Positions 20,597 through 32,600 of a stretch of DNA of 64,000 nt are shown here, one piece after another (the stretch's first letter is position 1; the number at the start of each line of letters is the position of its first letter). Under the pieces are notes generated by a model. It saw only the letters and a program-made list of their open reading frames with translations. It was not told the DNA's origin and searched no databases. The stretch comes from Pseudomonas sp. 7SR1 (GTDB lineage: Bacteria > Pseudomonadota > Gammaproteobacteria > Pseudomonadales > Pseudomonadaceae): assembly GCF_900156465.1 (NCBI RefSeq), contig NZ_LT707064.1, positions 5,657,001 through 5,721,000 of the forward strand, read 5' to 3'. The position numbers and the translations under genes are program-made.

Positions 20597-21465
20597 TGCT
20601 GACGTTAACCCTGGGGACCTTCGCCATTGCCCTGAATCACCTGCTGTTGATCAGCGCCCTGGCATTGGCGACATTCGTTGGCTGGCGAGTGGCCCGGCGC
20701 GGTGGCGAGAACCCCGAATCGGTGCTGTTCGTGCTGTTCCTGCTCGGGCTCCTGGCGGCGCGGGTCGGCTTTGTCGTGGCTTATTGGGGCCATTACCGGG
20801 ACGACCTGTGGCAGATCGTCGACCTGCGCGATGGCGGTTTCCTGGCCTGGCCCGGCATCGTCGCGCTGCTGATCGGCACAACGCTGTGGGCCCTACGTCG
20901 TCCGCCCCTGCGCCGGCCACTGGGCTTTGGCGTCGGCAGCGGCCTGTTGTTCTGGCTGGTGGCCACGATGTCCCTGACCCTCTATGAGCAGGGTACCCGC
21001 CTGCCGGACATCAGCCTGCGAAACGCCGAAGGCGAGACGGTAAAGCTCACCGATTACCAGGGCGGCCCCCTGGTCATCAACCTCTGGGCCACCTGGTGCC
21101 CGCCCTGCCGGCGTGAGATGCCGGTACTGGAAGAGGCGCAACAGCAGCGTCCCGACCTGACGTTCCTGTTCGTCAATCAGGCCGAAAGCATGCAAAGCGT
21201 CAGCACCTTCCTCGAAACCCAGGGCCTGAGCCTGGACAACGTTCTGTTCGATGGCAGTGGCCGACTCGGCCAGGCCGTCGGCTCCATGGCCCTGCCGACA
21301 ACCTTGTTCTATGGCGCCGACGGCCGCCTGCTGGACAGCCACCTCGGTGAACTCTCGGAAGCGAGCCTGGCCCGCGCCCTGGAAAACTTCGAAACGCCGG
21401 GCTCGACCGCGGCGCCCCACCCCGTCACAAGGAAATCGCCATGCCCCGCCTCCGCCCTCTGCTGA
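20596..21465 (+). CDS. dsbE: TlpA/DsbE-like membrane thiol:disulfide oxidoreductase
   Basis: 289 residues: an N-terminal half with four to five membrane helices (ILIS-type segments at about 10-28, 40-62, 75-95 and 105-122), then a thioredoxin-fold domain with WATWCPPCRREMPVLEEA. The membrane half resembles prolipoprotein diacylglyceryl transferase-like segments that are fused to TlpA domains in this family. The start TGATG overlaps the dsbD stop. Expected to pass electrons from DsbD to periplasmic targets, possibly DsbG. The last 25 bases overlap dsbG. Confidence 0.85.
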   Translation: MLTLTLGTFAIALNHLLLISALALATFVGWRVARRGGENPESVLFVLFLLGLLAARVGFVVAYWGHYRDDLWQIVDLRDGGFLAWPGIVALLIGTTLWALRRPPLRRPLGFGVGSGLLFWLVATMSLTLYEQGTRLPDISLRNAEGETVKLTDYQGGPLVINLWATWCPPCRREMPVLEEAQQQRPDLTFLFVNQAESMQSVSTFLETQGLSLDNVLFDGSGRLGQAVGSMALPTTLFYGADGRLLDSHLGELSEASLARALENFETPGSTAAPHPVTRKSPCPASALC

Positions 21466-22208
21466 CACTGGCCTTCGCCACAGCGCTGTCCCAAGCCCCC
21501 CTGCTCCAGGCCGAGGAGTTGCCGGCAGCCATCAAGAAGATCGAAGCCAAGGGCGCGAAAATCGTCGGCACGTTCCAGGCACCGGACGGACTTCGCGGTT
21601 ACGCCGCGCAATACCAGAACCGTGGCATGGCGCTTTACCTGACGCCCGACGGCCAGCATGTACTGCTGGGCAACCTGTACGACGCCGACGGCAAGGACCT
21701 GAGCGCCGAGCCGCTGCAGAAGCTGGTCTATGCCCCGATGGCCAAGCAGATCTGGAGCAAGATGCAAGCGAGCCACTGGATCGCCGACGGCAAACCGGAT
21801 GCACCACGCACCGTCTACCTGTTCAGTGATCCCAACTGCCCGTACTGCAACATGTTCTGGGAACAGGCACGGCCATGGGTCAACGCCGGCAAGGTGCAGC
21901 TGCGCCACATCATGGTGGGCATCATCCGTGAGGACAGCCCGGCAAAATCCGCCGCGTTGCTGGCCGCCAAGGATCCTGAAAAAGCCCTGGAGAACCATGA
22001 GAAGGCCGGCAAGGGCAGCCCCCTCAAACCGCTCAAGGACATACCGCCGGCCATCCAGGCCAAGCTGGATGCCAACTTGCAGCTCATGGACGAACTGGAA
22101 CTGTCCGCCACCCCGGCGATTTTCTATCTGGATGAAAAAGGCGACCTGCAGCAACAGCAAGGCGCGCCATCACCGGACAAGCTGGTGAAGATACTCGGGC
22201 CGAAGTAA
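21441..22208 (+). CDS. dsbG: Periplasmic thiol:disulfide isomerase/reductase DsbG
   Basis: 255 residues with a signal peptide (to about LLQAEE, residue 24), an N-terminal dimerisation region and a thioredoxin domain with the active site SDPNCPYCNMFWEQ (CPYC, shared by DsbG). The conserved cis-Pro lies in LSATPAIFYLDEKG. Protects or repairs single cysteines in periplasmic proteins. Last gene of the dsbD-E-G operon; a hairpin terminator follows within 15 bases. Confidence 0.92.
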   Translation: MPRLRPLLTLAFATALSQAPLLQAEELPAAIKKIEAKGAKIVGTFQAPDGLRGYAAQYQNRGMALYLTPDGQHVLLGNLYDADGKDLSAEPLQKLVYAPMAKQIWSKMQASHWIADGKPDAPRTVYLFSDPNCPYCNMFWEQARPWVNAGKVQLRHIMVGIIREDSPAKSAALLAAKDPEKALENHEKAGKGSPLKPLKDIPPAIQAKLDANLQLMDELELSATPAIFYLDEKGDLQQQQGAPSPDKLVKILGPK

Positions 22209-22221
22209 CCGGCGGCCACCG

Positions 22222-22258
22222 AAACCTGTGGGAGCGGCAAGCCCGCTACCACAGGTTT
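22222..22258 (+). terminator. REP-like terminator after dsbG
   Basis: Stem AACCTGTGGGAGCGG / CCGCTACCACAGGTT with one mismatch, loop CAAGC, followed by a run of five T. The stem carries the GTGGGAGCGG head of a REP element. Confidence 0.8.
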
Positions 22259-22314
22259 TTATCGTCGTCCACGACATCGGTTTTCGCCCCCCTCCACGGG
22301 TCGTGATGGCGGGG

Positions 22315-23121
22315 TCAGCGGCGTAGAAACTCCAGCAGCGCAGCGGTCACGAACTCCGCGTTCTCCAGGTTGGAGATATGCCCCGCTTGCGGGATCAACC
22401 GACAGGGGCAACCGATCAGCCCGGCCATCTCCTGGGCCTCGGACGGCGGCCGTGGCTTGTCCTGGTCGCCACACATCACCAGGGTCCGGCCGGCGTCCAG
22501 CTCCGGCAGGCGCGACAGAATGTCGTCCCGACCGAAGATGATCCGCCCCAGCGGCACGATGCTGTCGCGCAGGCGGTCGGCCGGCAAGGCGGCCAGCGTG
22601 GCGCGGAACTGCTGGTACAGCGGCGACTGCGGCTCGATGCCCGGCCGGAAGAAAATCGGCACGATGATATCCAGCAAAGGTTCGGCAATGGCCCCGTTCG
22701 CCTCGATCTTGTCGAACAACGAGAAATAATACTGGCGGGTCGGCTCCGGCTCGACGCCCACATAAGTGTCCATCAGCACCAGTGCCTGCAGCCGCTGGGG
22801 CGCCGCCAGCGCCAACCGGGTGCCCCACATGCCGCCCACCGAAAGCCCCACCAGGCTGAAGTCATCGACGTCCAGTTGGTCCATCAGCCCCAGCACCTGG
22901 CGAGCCAGGTCGTCCAGGGAGGTCATGTCCTGCGGCAGACGCCCGGATTGGCCGTGGCCCCACAGGTCCGGGGCGATCACCCGGTAATGCCGGGACAAGG
23001 CCTCGATCTGCGGCGCCCACATGCCGTGGTCCCACAAATAACTGCTGCCCAACACCACCACCGGGCCCTGGCCCTGGTCGAGGTAGTGAAGCGATTGTCC
23101 ATCAAGGGTTGCAAAGGGCAT
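22315..23121 (-). CDS. Alpha/beta-fold hydrolase
   Basis: 268 residues. Nucleophile elbow GLSVGGMWGTRLAL near residue 98, oxyanion region VVVLGSSYLWDHGMW, acid in MCGDQDKPRPP and catalytic His in PQAGHISNLENAEFV. Overall resembles 3-oxoadipate enol-lactonase-type hydrolases but no aromatic-degradation genes are near, so the substrate is open. ATG at 23121 (MPFATLDGQSLHYLDQG) has GAGGTCC before it; the frame runs on upstream without homology. Confidence 0.83.
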   Translation of the reverse strand: MPFATLDGQSLHYLDQGQGPVVVLGSSYLWDHGMWAPQIEALSRHYRVIAPDLWGHGQSGRLPQDMTSLDDLARQVLGLMDQLDVDDFSLVGLSVGGMWGTRLALAAPQRLQALVLMDTYVGVEPEPTRQYYFSLFDKIEANGAIAEPLLDIIVPIFFRPGIEPQSPLYQQFRATLAALPADRLRDSIVPLGRIIFGRDDILSRLPELDAGRTLVMCGDQDKPRPPSEAQEMAGLIGCPCRLIPQAGHISNLENAEFVTAALLEFLRR

Positions 23122-23312
23122 CGAGGACCTCCTTGTGAATATGGAAAGTTTGAATGCGCAAAAACCTCGGCAGCCTGCCGTGGCATGCAGCGATCCGTCA
23201 ATGCAAGGGATGATCCCGTCCGTAGGGTACCTGTCAGCTATGACAGTAGTTTTGCCCGGCCACCGGCGATAGGGTGAGGACTCGATCAACCATCACCGGA
23301 TGGAGAACCGCC

Positions 23313-23579
23313 ATGACCAAAGCCGAGCTTCAGGCGTTCGCCCAGGCACAAGTGGATCTTTTGAAGCCCAAAGCCGCCGATACCCAGAAAGCTTCCGGAC
23401 AGCGGGCCAAAGGAAAACTGATGTTCTACGAGGCACTGCTGGCCGTTTACGGCAACACCCAGACCCCGGAACAATTCGGTTTGCTGGATGCCGTCAACGA
23501 TACCTTCCAGGAAATCGGCGCATTCGCCTCCGGCGTCACCTTCTTCAGCAAACCGGAAGAATGCTGCCGCACCCCATGA
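23313..23579 (+). CDS. Conserved hypothetical small protein
   Basis: 88 residues, mostly helical and charged, ending in FFSKPEECCRTP with two adjacent cysteines. GGAGAA precedes the ATG at 23313. No signal peptide or known domain. It stands alone between a divergent hydrolase gene and the convergent end of pvdL. Confidence 0.7.
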   Translation: MTKAELQAFAQAQVDLLKPKAADTQKASGQRAKGKLMFYEALLAVYGNTQTPEQFGLLDAVNDTFQEIGAFASGVTFFSKPEECCRTP

Positions 23580-23626
23580 CGCGCCCACAGGGATTTAAGA
23601 TCGCTGGATACCTCGCGACAAGAGGC

Positions 23627-23653
23627 GCAGGCCCCGCTCACACAGGGGCCTGC
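23627..23653. terminator. Hairpin between the small gene and pvdL
   Basis: Perfect nine-base stem GCAGGCCCC/GGGGCCTGC with a nine-base loop, 16 bases past the pvdL stop (minus strand). No T run, so termination may be weak. Confidence 0.5.
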
Positions 23654-23669
23654 ACAGAGATCATGCCAT

Positions 23670-26600
23670 TTACAGCCCCTCCAGCTCGGCCATCAAGTCA
23701 TTCAGCCGGTCCACCTTCTCCTCGGTGATTTCGCTGGCAGCCAATCCTTCGATGTAGTCGGCCAGTTCCTGGACCGTGCTGCATTCGAACATGGCCCGCA
23801 GCGGTACGTTGCGTTGCAGGGCCTTCTGTACCCGAGAGGCGATTTGCGTCGCCAGCAACGAATGGCCGCCCAGTTCGAAGAAGTTATCCCGTACGCCCAC
23901 TCGCTCGACGTTCAGCACCTGCGCCCAGATATCCGCCAGGGTCTGTTCCAGCGCGGTGCCCGGTGCCTGGTAATCCTGGCTTTGCAACTGGCCGATCTCC
24001 AGGGCCGGCAAGGCGTTGCGGTCGAGCTTGCCATTGGCGTTCAGGGGCAGCCGGTCCAGCCATAGCCAATGCAGCGGCACCATGTATTCCGGCAGCTCGG
24101 CCCGCAGGCGTTGCTTGATGCGCTCCAGGCGTTCGGTCGCCGGCAGCGTCGAATCAGAAGCGACCAGGTAGCCCACCAGATGCTTGCCGTTGATCCCCTC
24201 CTGCACGCCCACCGCGGCATCGCGCAACTCCGGCTGCTCATGCAGCCGCGCCTCGATTTCACCCAGCTCGATACGATAGCCACGAATCTTCACCTGATGA
24301 TCGATGCGGCCGACGTACTCCAGCACGCCATCGCTGCGCCGCCGCGCCAGGTCGCCAGTGCGGTACAACCGCTCCCCCGGCGCGCCGAACGGATTGGGCA
24401 CGAATACCGGGGCAGTACGCAGCGGATCGCCGACATAACCACGTCCTACCCCGGTGCCCGCCACGCACAGCTCACCCACGGCACCCAGCGGCACCAGCTC
24501 CAGCGCGCCGTCGAGCAGGTACAAACGGTTGTTGTCGGTGGGCGTGCCAATGGGCAGGTAAGTGCCACGGGTCGACGCCATGTCGACACGGAAGAACGCC
24601 ACGTCATCGGAGCATTCCGCCGGGCCGTAGGCGTTGACCAGGCCGATGGCCGGGTATCGCAACAGCCACTGGTGGGCCAGCTCCGGGGGCATCGCTTCGC
24701 CAGTGGGCAACATCCAGCGCAGTCCGTCCAGGCTGACACGATCCTGGGCAAGCATCCCCTGGATCAGGGACGGCACGCTTTCCAGCACCGTGATGCCCTG
24801 GCGCTGCACATGTTCCAGCAACCCTTGCGGATCATGGGCGATGGTATTCGGCACGATGTCGACCCTGGCCCCGAACAACGGCGCGGCGAGGAACTGCCAC
24901 ACCGAGATGTCGAAACTCTGGGACGCCGTCTGGGCGATCACATCGGCCTCGTCCAGCGCCAGGTACGGCACCTTGCTCAGCTGATTGTTGAGCATGCCCC
25001 GCTGCTGCACCATCACGCCCTTGGGCTGCCCGGTGGAACCGGACGTATAGATCACATACGCCAGGTTGTCCGGCCCGCTATGGACTCCGGGGTTTTCCTG
25101 CGACGCATCACTGGCCTGGATGTCTTCCCACACCAGCAGCTTCGGCCGCGCCGAACAGGCATGCTCATCCAGCAGCGCCAGCGCCTGGGCATGGCAGGCC
25201 TGGGTGCAGACCAGCAGCGGCGTGCGGCTCAGTTCCAGGATACGCCCCAGGCGCTGGCTCGGCAGGCCCGGGTCCAGCGGCAGGTACCCGGCGCCGGCCT
25301 TGAAGCTGCCGATGATCATTGCCAGCAGGTCCAGCCCCCGTTCGGCCAGCAGCGCCACCGGCTGATCGAGGCCCACGCCGCAGGCGATCAGTGCATGGCC
25401 CAGGCGGTTGCTGTGGGCGTTCAACCCGGCGTAGGTGTATCGGTTGTCCAGGCAGCTGGCCGCGATCCGTTGCGGATGGGCCGCAACCCGGGCCTCGAAC
25501 AATTCCACATAGCTCTGGGCCAAGGGATAGTCGCGCTCACTCTGGTTGCAGCCATGGACCAGGAAGTCCTGCTCCTGCGCCGCCATCAGCGGCAGCTCGG
25601 CCATGTCACCGTGCAAGCCCTCCATCAGGGCCAGCAGCAATCGCTTGAACTCACCCAGCAGCCCCTCGACGGTGGACGCTTCGAAGTAGCGTCGGTCGTA
25701 AGACAGATGCAGCCCCAGGTCGTCCCCGGGATAGCAGACCGCCGTCAACGGGAAGTTGGTGTGGGTGCGACCCGAATCCGACGTGGCGTTGAGGCTGCGG
25801 GCGCGGTCCAGCACCGAGACTTGCACCGGAGCGTTCTCGAACACGAACAGGCTGTCGAACAGCGGCTGGCCCTTGGGCAGTTCGCTGACTTCCTGGATGC
25901 TCACCAGCGGCAGGTACTCGTATTCGCGCAGTTGCATGTTGCTGTCCAGCAACTGGCCCAGCCACTGGCGCACCGTACAGCGCTGCTGGTCCTCGGGCAT
26001 CCGCACCCGCAACGCGACACTGTTGATGAACAGCCCCACCGTGCGCTGCATCTGCGGCAATTCCACCGGGCGGCCGGCCACAGTGACACCGAACAGCACG
26101 TCCCGGTCGCCGCTCACTCGCCGCAGCACCAGCGCCCACGCTGCCTGGGCGAAGGTGTTGACCGTCAGTTGGTGAGCCTGGGCCAGTTCGCGCAGCCGTG
26201 CGCCGTCCTTTGCCTCGAGGCGGGTGTAGCAGTCGCCGACGATCATGCCTGCGCTGTCACCGGCGTGTTCACGCAGGAACGGGCGGTCGGCGGGGATTGG
26301 CGTGGTCCGTTCGAACCCTTCCAGGTTGTGCTTCCACCACTGGCGGGCCTCGGCCAGGCTCCGATGCTGCAGCCAGCCGATGTAGTCGCGATAGCGGGGT
26401 GGAACGGCCAGCCGGGGCTCGCGGTTTTCGCCAAGGGCGGTATAGATCTCGAAGAAATCGTCCATCAGCAACGAGCGGCACCAGGCATCGATCAGGATGT
26501 GGTGATTGCTCATCATGAACCAGTAGCGCGCCTCGCCCACGCGGATCAGTCGCAGGTGGAACGGTGCCTGGTTCAACAGATCGAAGCCGGCCTCGCGCTC

Positions 26601-29600
26601 GCGCTTGAGCAGCGCCTGGAGCCGGTCTTCCTGCTGGTCCCCGGGTACCTCGCGCCAGTCGAGATAATCCACTGGCGTGTTGCCGGGCTTGTGGATGATC
26701 TGCAGCATCTCTTCGCCGACGTTCCAGCAGAACGAGGCGCGCAAGGCTTCGTGACGGCTCACCACCGCCTCCCAGGCTTGGGCGAAACGATGCGGGTCCA
26801 GTTCGCTGTCGATGCGGTAGCGGTCCTGCATGTAGTACAGACCGGTGCCCGGTTCCAGCAAGGTGTGCAGCAGCATGCCTTCCTGCATCGGCGTCAGTGG
26901 ATAGACATCCTCGATCTGCGCAGCCGGCACGGGCAAGTGGTCGAGCTGCTCCTGGGACAGTTTCGCCAGCGGGAAATCCGACGGCGTCGGGCCGCCCGCC
27001 TCGTCCGTCAGGCAGTGCTCGACCAGGCGCTGCAACTCATCGAGGTACGCCGCGGCCAAGGTGACGATCGTCTGCCTGTCATGGCGTTCGCCACTGTAGG
27101 TCCAGCGCAGCACCAGCTCACCACCACTGACCTGGCTGTCGACACTCAGCTCATTGGGCAGTGGCGCATCGGGGTCGTGGATCGCCCCCAGCGCTGCGTC
27201 CAGTGGCCGGAACAGGGCGTCATGCCCCAGGGTCTGGTCAAGCTGGCCCAGGTAGTTGAAGGTGATCGACGCCTGCGGCAGGTCAGCCATCGCCTGGCGA
27301 GTGGCGTCGTCGGCCAGGTAGCGCAGCACGCCATAGCCCAGCCCCTTGTGCGGTACGGCGCGCAACTGCTCCTTGATGGCCTTGATCGATGCGCCGATAT
27401 CTTCGGCCGACGGGCTCAGGCGCACAGGGTAGACACTGGTGAACCAACCCACGGTGCGGGTCAGGTCCAGATCGTCGAACAGCATCTCGCGGCCGTGCCC
27501 CTCGAGCTGGACCAGGGCCGACTCATGACCGCTCCAGCGGCACAGGACCCGGGCCAGTGCCGTGAGCAACAGGTCGTTGACCTGGGTGCGGTAGGCACTC
27601 GGCGCCTGTTGCAACAGCTGCCGGGTGCGCCCGGCATCCAGGCGCACACTGACCGTCTGTCCATGACGCTCCTGGAGAGCACCGTCAGGATGCGCGCAAG
27701 GCAACGCCACAGCCGGGCCGCTCAACCGGCGTTGCCAGTCGGCCAGTTCTTCGCGCAGGGACTCGCTGCCGGCATAGGCCTGCAAGCGCGCCGCCCAATC
27801 GCGCAATGGGCTGGTCTTGGCCGGCAGCCCGATCGCTTGCCCGGCCGTGATCTGGCGGTAGACGGTTTGCAGATCGTCCATCAGTACCCGCCACGACACC
27901 GCGTCCACCACCAGGTGATGGATGACGATCAGCAGGCGCTGCCCACCGTCGGACAACCGGGCCAGCACTGCCCTGAGCAACGGACCGCCAGACAGATCGA
28001 GGCTGCGCTGGGTCTGCTCGAACAAGGCCTGGCAATGCTCCACGGAGTCGACGGACAGCGACTGCACCAGCGCGACGTCCGACAGCGGCCGATGCTCGGC
28101 GCGCCAGTGTCCGGCGGTCTGTGCAAAGCCCAGGCGCAGGGCGTCGTGCTGCTGCAGGACAGCCTGCAGCGCCTGTTCCAGATGTCCCGGGTCCAGGGTC
28201 ATGGCCGGCTCCAGCAACAACGCCTGGTTCCAGTGGTGTCGATTGGGGATCGGGCACTCGAAGAACCAGTGCTGGATCGGTGTCAGCCCCGACTCGCCGC
28301 TCAGCAAGCCCTGCTCGGCGCTCAGCTGTTCGCTGTGGGTGGCGACAGCGGCCAGGGTCTGCACGGTCTGGTGCTGGAACAGGTCGCGGGGCGTGAAGTG
28401 GATGCCCTGCTGCCGGGCCCGACTGACCACCTGGATAGACAGGATCGAATCGCCGCCCAGCTCGAAGAAATTATCGTTGAGGCCGACCTGTTCCACGTTC
28501 AGCACCTCGCACCAGATGGCCGCCAGGGTCTGCTCCAGGGCATTGCTCGGCGCCACATAATGTTGCCGGTTGAGCTCAAGATCCGGCATCGGCAAGGCGC
28601 GACGGTCGAGCTTGCCGTTGGCGGTCAGCGGCATGCTCGCCAGCAGGATCAGGTGCGTGGGCACCATGTAGTCCGGCAGCTGAGCCTTGAGATGATGCTT
28701 CAAGGCTTCGCGCAGGACGCCTTGTCGTTCGGCGTCCTGGGTGGCGACGTCGGTCACCAGGTAGCCTGCCAATTGCTTGCCGCCCGGCATATCGAGGGCC
28801 AGTACCACGGCCTCGCGCACCGCGTCGTGTTCCAACAGGCGGGTTTCGATTTCCCCCAGTTCGATACGGAAGCCACGGATCTTGACCTGATGGTCGACCC
28901 GACCCAGGTATTCCACCAGGCCATCGGCACGCTGGCGCACCAGGTCGCCGGTGCGATAGAGCCGCCCACCTTCGGTGCAGAACGGATCGGCGACGAACCG
29001 CTCGGCCGTCATGCCCGGCCGCTGGTGGTACCCCTGGGCCAGGCCCGCGCCGCCGACGTACAACTCGCCTGTCGCGCCTTGCGGCACCAGGGCCAGGTCG
29101 GCATCGAGGATATAAGCCACCCGCTCACCGACCACACTGCCGATGGGCACGCTGGTCACGCCCTCCTCCAATTGCTCGGGTGCCAGGCACGCCAATGGCA
29201 TGACCACGGTTTCCGTCGGGCCATAGGCGTTGAAAAACCGTGCCGGGCTGAACGCCGCGCGGATGCGCTGCAGATGCTCCCCGGTCAGGGCCTCGCCCCC
29301 CGTGATGCACATGCGCACGGGCAGGATCTGCCCCTGGGTCGCCAGCCATTGCGCCAGTTGGCTGCCATAGCTGGGCGTGAAACCGAGGACGTTGACGCCA
29401 TGCGCGCGGATCAATCCGCAGATTTCCTCGGCGTCCCATTGCCCCTGGGCCCGCAGCACCACATGGGCGCCGCTGAGCAGCGGCACCAGCAGGCGCTCGG
29501 TGGCGGCGTCAAAGTTGATGGAATAGAAATGCAGCTCGCAGTCGTCCGGGCGCATGCCGAAACGCTGGATCACCGCCTGGCAGTGCATGGCGATTTCGCC

Positions 29601-32600
29601 GTGGGACACCACCACCCCCTTGGGCTTGCCGGTGGAGCCCGAGGTGTAGATCAGGTAGGCCTGGTGCTGCGGCAGGTTGATCGACGGCAATGGATGATCA
29701 GGATATTGCACCAATGCCGGACCATCCTCCTCCAGGCTCCAGCGTCCGACGCCGTCTGGCAGCGCACCGAGAGACTCGAACATCGCCCGGTCGCTGAGCA
29801 ACCACGCGATGCCGCTGTCTTCGATCATGTAGTGCAAGCGGTCCAGCGGGTATTCGGGGTCCAGCGGCACGTAGGCACCGCCGGCCTTGAGAATCGCCAG
29901 CAGGCCGATGACCATTTCCAGGGAACGCTCCAGGGCCAGGCCCACCCGGACCTGTGGCCCGACGCCGCGCTCGCGCAGCATCCAGGCCAGTCGATTGGCG
30001 CGGCGTTCGAGTTCACCGTAGGTCAGGGTCTGTCCGGCAAAGGTCAAGGCCGGGGCATCGGGACGGGCCTGGGCCTGCTCGCTGAACAGCGGGTGCAGGC
30101 AGTGGTCCAGGCGATGCTCGCCGGGCTCGACACCCAGGTTGTCGAGCAACTGTTGCCGCTCGCCAGCGTCCAGCAGCGGCAGCTCGCTCAAGCGTCGGCC
30201 CGGATCGCTCAGCAGCGCCTCCAGCAGGTTGCGCCAATGCCCGGCCATGCGGGCGATGCGGGGTTCATCGAACAGGTCGGTGCTGTAGGTCAGGCAGCAA
30301 CCCAGGCGATGATCCAGGTCGGTGACCTCCAGGTTGAGGTCGAACTTGGTGGCCCGGGCATCGTTCACCAGGTACTGCACGGTCATGCCGGCCAATGTGC
30401 GGCTCTGCTGGAATTCCCAGCGCTGGACGTTGCACATCACCTGGAACAGCGGATTGTAGGCGGCGCTGCGCGGCGGTTGCAGGGCTTCGACCAGATGATC
30501 GAACGGCAGGTCCTGGTGGGACTGGCCTTCGATGACTGTATGGCGCACCTGCTCGAACAGCTCGCCCACCGACATCTGCCCGTCGAGCTGGCAACGCAGC
30601 ACCTGGGTGTTGAGGAACGCACCGATCAGCCCTTCGCTTTCCGGTCGGATCCGGTTGGCCACCGGCGCGCCGATGCGAAGGTCGGTCTGGCCGCTGTAGC
30701 GATAGAGCAGCACGGCCAAGGCGGCGGTCATGGTCATGAACAGGGTCAAGCCGTGTTGCGCGTTGAAGGCACGCACCCTGGCGGCCAGGTCATCGCTGAG
30801 GTCGAAGCGGAACAACTCGCCGCGATGGCTTTGCACCGGTGGCCGCGGACGGTCGGACGGTAGCTCCAGCAATGGGTGTTCACGGCCCAGTTGCGCGGTC
30901 CAGTAGTCCAGTTGCCGTTGGCGCTCGCCGGACTCCAGCCACTGGCGCTGCCAGACGCTGTAGTCCAGGTATTGCACCGGCAAAGGCTCCAGCGGCGATT
31001 GGCGGTCATCGACGAAGGCTTCGTACAACGCGCTCAGCTCCCGGGCGAAGATGTCCATCGCCCAGCCTTCGGTGACGATGTGATGCAGGGTCAGCACCAG
31101 GTAATGCTCCTGCTCCGCGGTCTTGACCAGGCAGGCCCGCAGCAACGGCCCGGTTTCCAGGTCGAAAGGCTTGTGGGCCTCGCTGTCGGCCAGCGCCTGC
31201 ACCCGTTGTTCACGGACATCGGCGGCCAGCGCCGAGAAATCCTTCCAGTCCATCCGCAGGCCCACGTCATCGTGCACCTGCTGCCAGGCCACGCCGTCGG
31301 CACTGGGGAACGTGGTGCGCAGGGTTTCGTGTCGCAAGACCAATGCCTGCAAGGCCGCCTCGAAGCGCCCGACATCCAGCACCCCGCGCAAACGCGCCAT
31401 GCCGCCGACGTTATAGGCCGGGCTGTCCGGCTCCATCTGCCAGAGGAACCACATGCGCTGCTGGGAATAGGACAGCGGCACCGGTTGGCTGCGATCGACC
31501 TTTTCGATCGGTGGCTGCCGGTTGGTCTGGCCACTGGCCTGGATCAAGCGTACCTGTTCGGCAAACGCCCCCAGTTCACTGTTCTCGAACAAGGCTCGCA
31601 GCGGCAACTCGACGTCGCAGGCCTGGCGGGTGCGGGAAATGATCTGGGTCGCCAGCAGCGAGTGGCCGCCGAGGGCAAAGAAATCATCCCGCAGGCCAAT
31701 CCGGGACAGCCCCAGCACGTCGCGCCAGATATCGGCGAGCTGGCATTCGAGGGCGCTGACCGGCTCCACGTGGTCACGCCCCTGCCACTGCGGTTCGGGC
31801 AAGGCGTGGCGGTCGAGCTTGCCGCTGGGGCTCAGCGGCATGGCATCCAGGCGCAACACCTGCGCGGGCACCATGTAGTCCGGCAATTCGGCGGCCAGGG
31901 CGGCGAGGAGCCGCTGGTCCAGGTCGTCCCCGGTAAGATCTGGCGCTGTGTAGTAGCCGATCAATTGCGGACCGGCGGCGGTGTCGCGCACCAGCACGGC
32001 CGCCTGGGCGATGCCCTCCTGGGCCAGCAGCCGCGCTTCGATTTCCTGCGGTTCGATACGGAAACCGCGCAGTTTGACCTGCTGATCGAGGCGGCCGAGG
32101 TATTCGATCACCCCACCGGCGGTCCAGCGCGCCCGGTCGCCGGTGCGATACAGGCGCGCGCCCGTGGCGGCCAGCGGATCCGGTACAAACCGCTCGGCGC
32201 TCAGGCCCGGCCGGCCGAGGTAACCCCGGGCCAGGCCCAGGCCGCCGATGCACAGTTCGCCCGACACTCCGGACGGTACCGGGTTGAGCTCACTGTCGAG
32301 CACGCGACACAGCACGTTGCCCAGCGGACGGCCGATCGGCGAGCGCTCGCCATCGGCATCGCTGCAATGCCAGTGCGTGACGTTGATGGCGGTTTCGGTC
32401 GGACCGTAGCGATTGTGCAGTTGCGCCGTCGGCAGTTGCGCCAGCACTCGGCTGCGTAATTCGGCCGGCAAGGCTTCACCCCCGGAGAACACCCGGCGCA
32501 GGCAGGTGCAACCGGCGCTCAAGGGTTCGTCGACGAACAGGCTGAGCAGCGGTGGCACGAAGTGCAGCGTGGTCACGCCAAACTGTTGGACCAACTGGGC

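Noticed and set aside
24069..30863. A 2264-codon open frame on the plus strand inside pvdL, and other long plus-strand frames to 34409
   Set aside because: These are antisense shadows caused by high third-position GC; composition is Gln/Arg/His-rich without domains.
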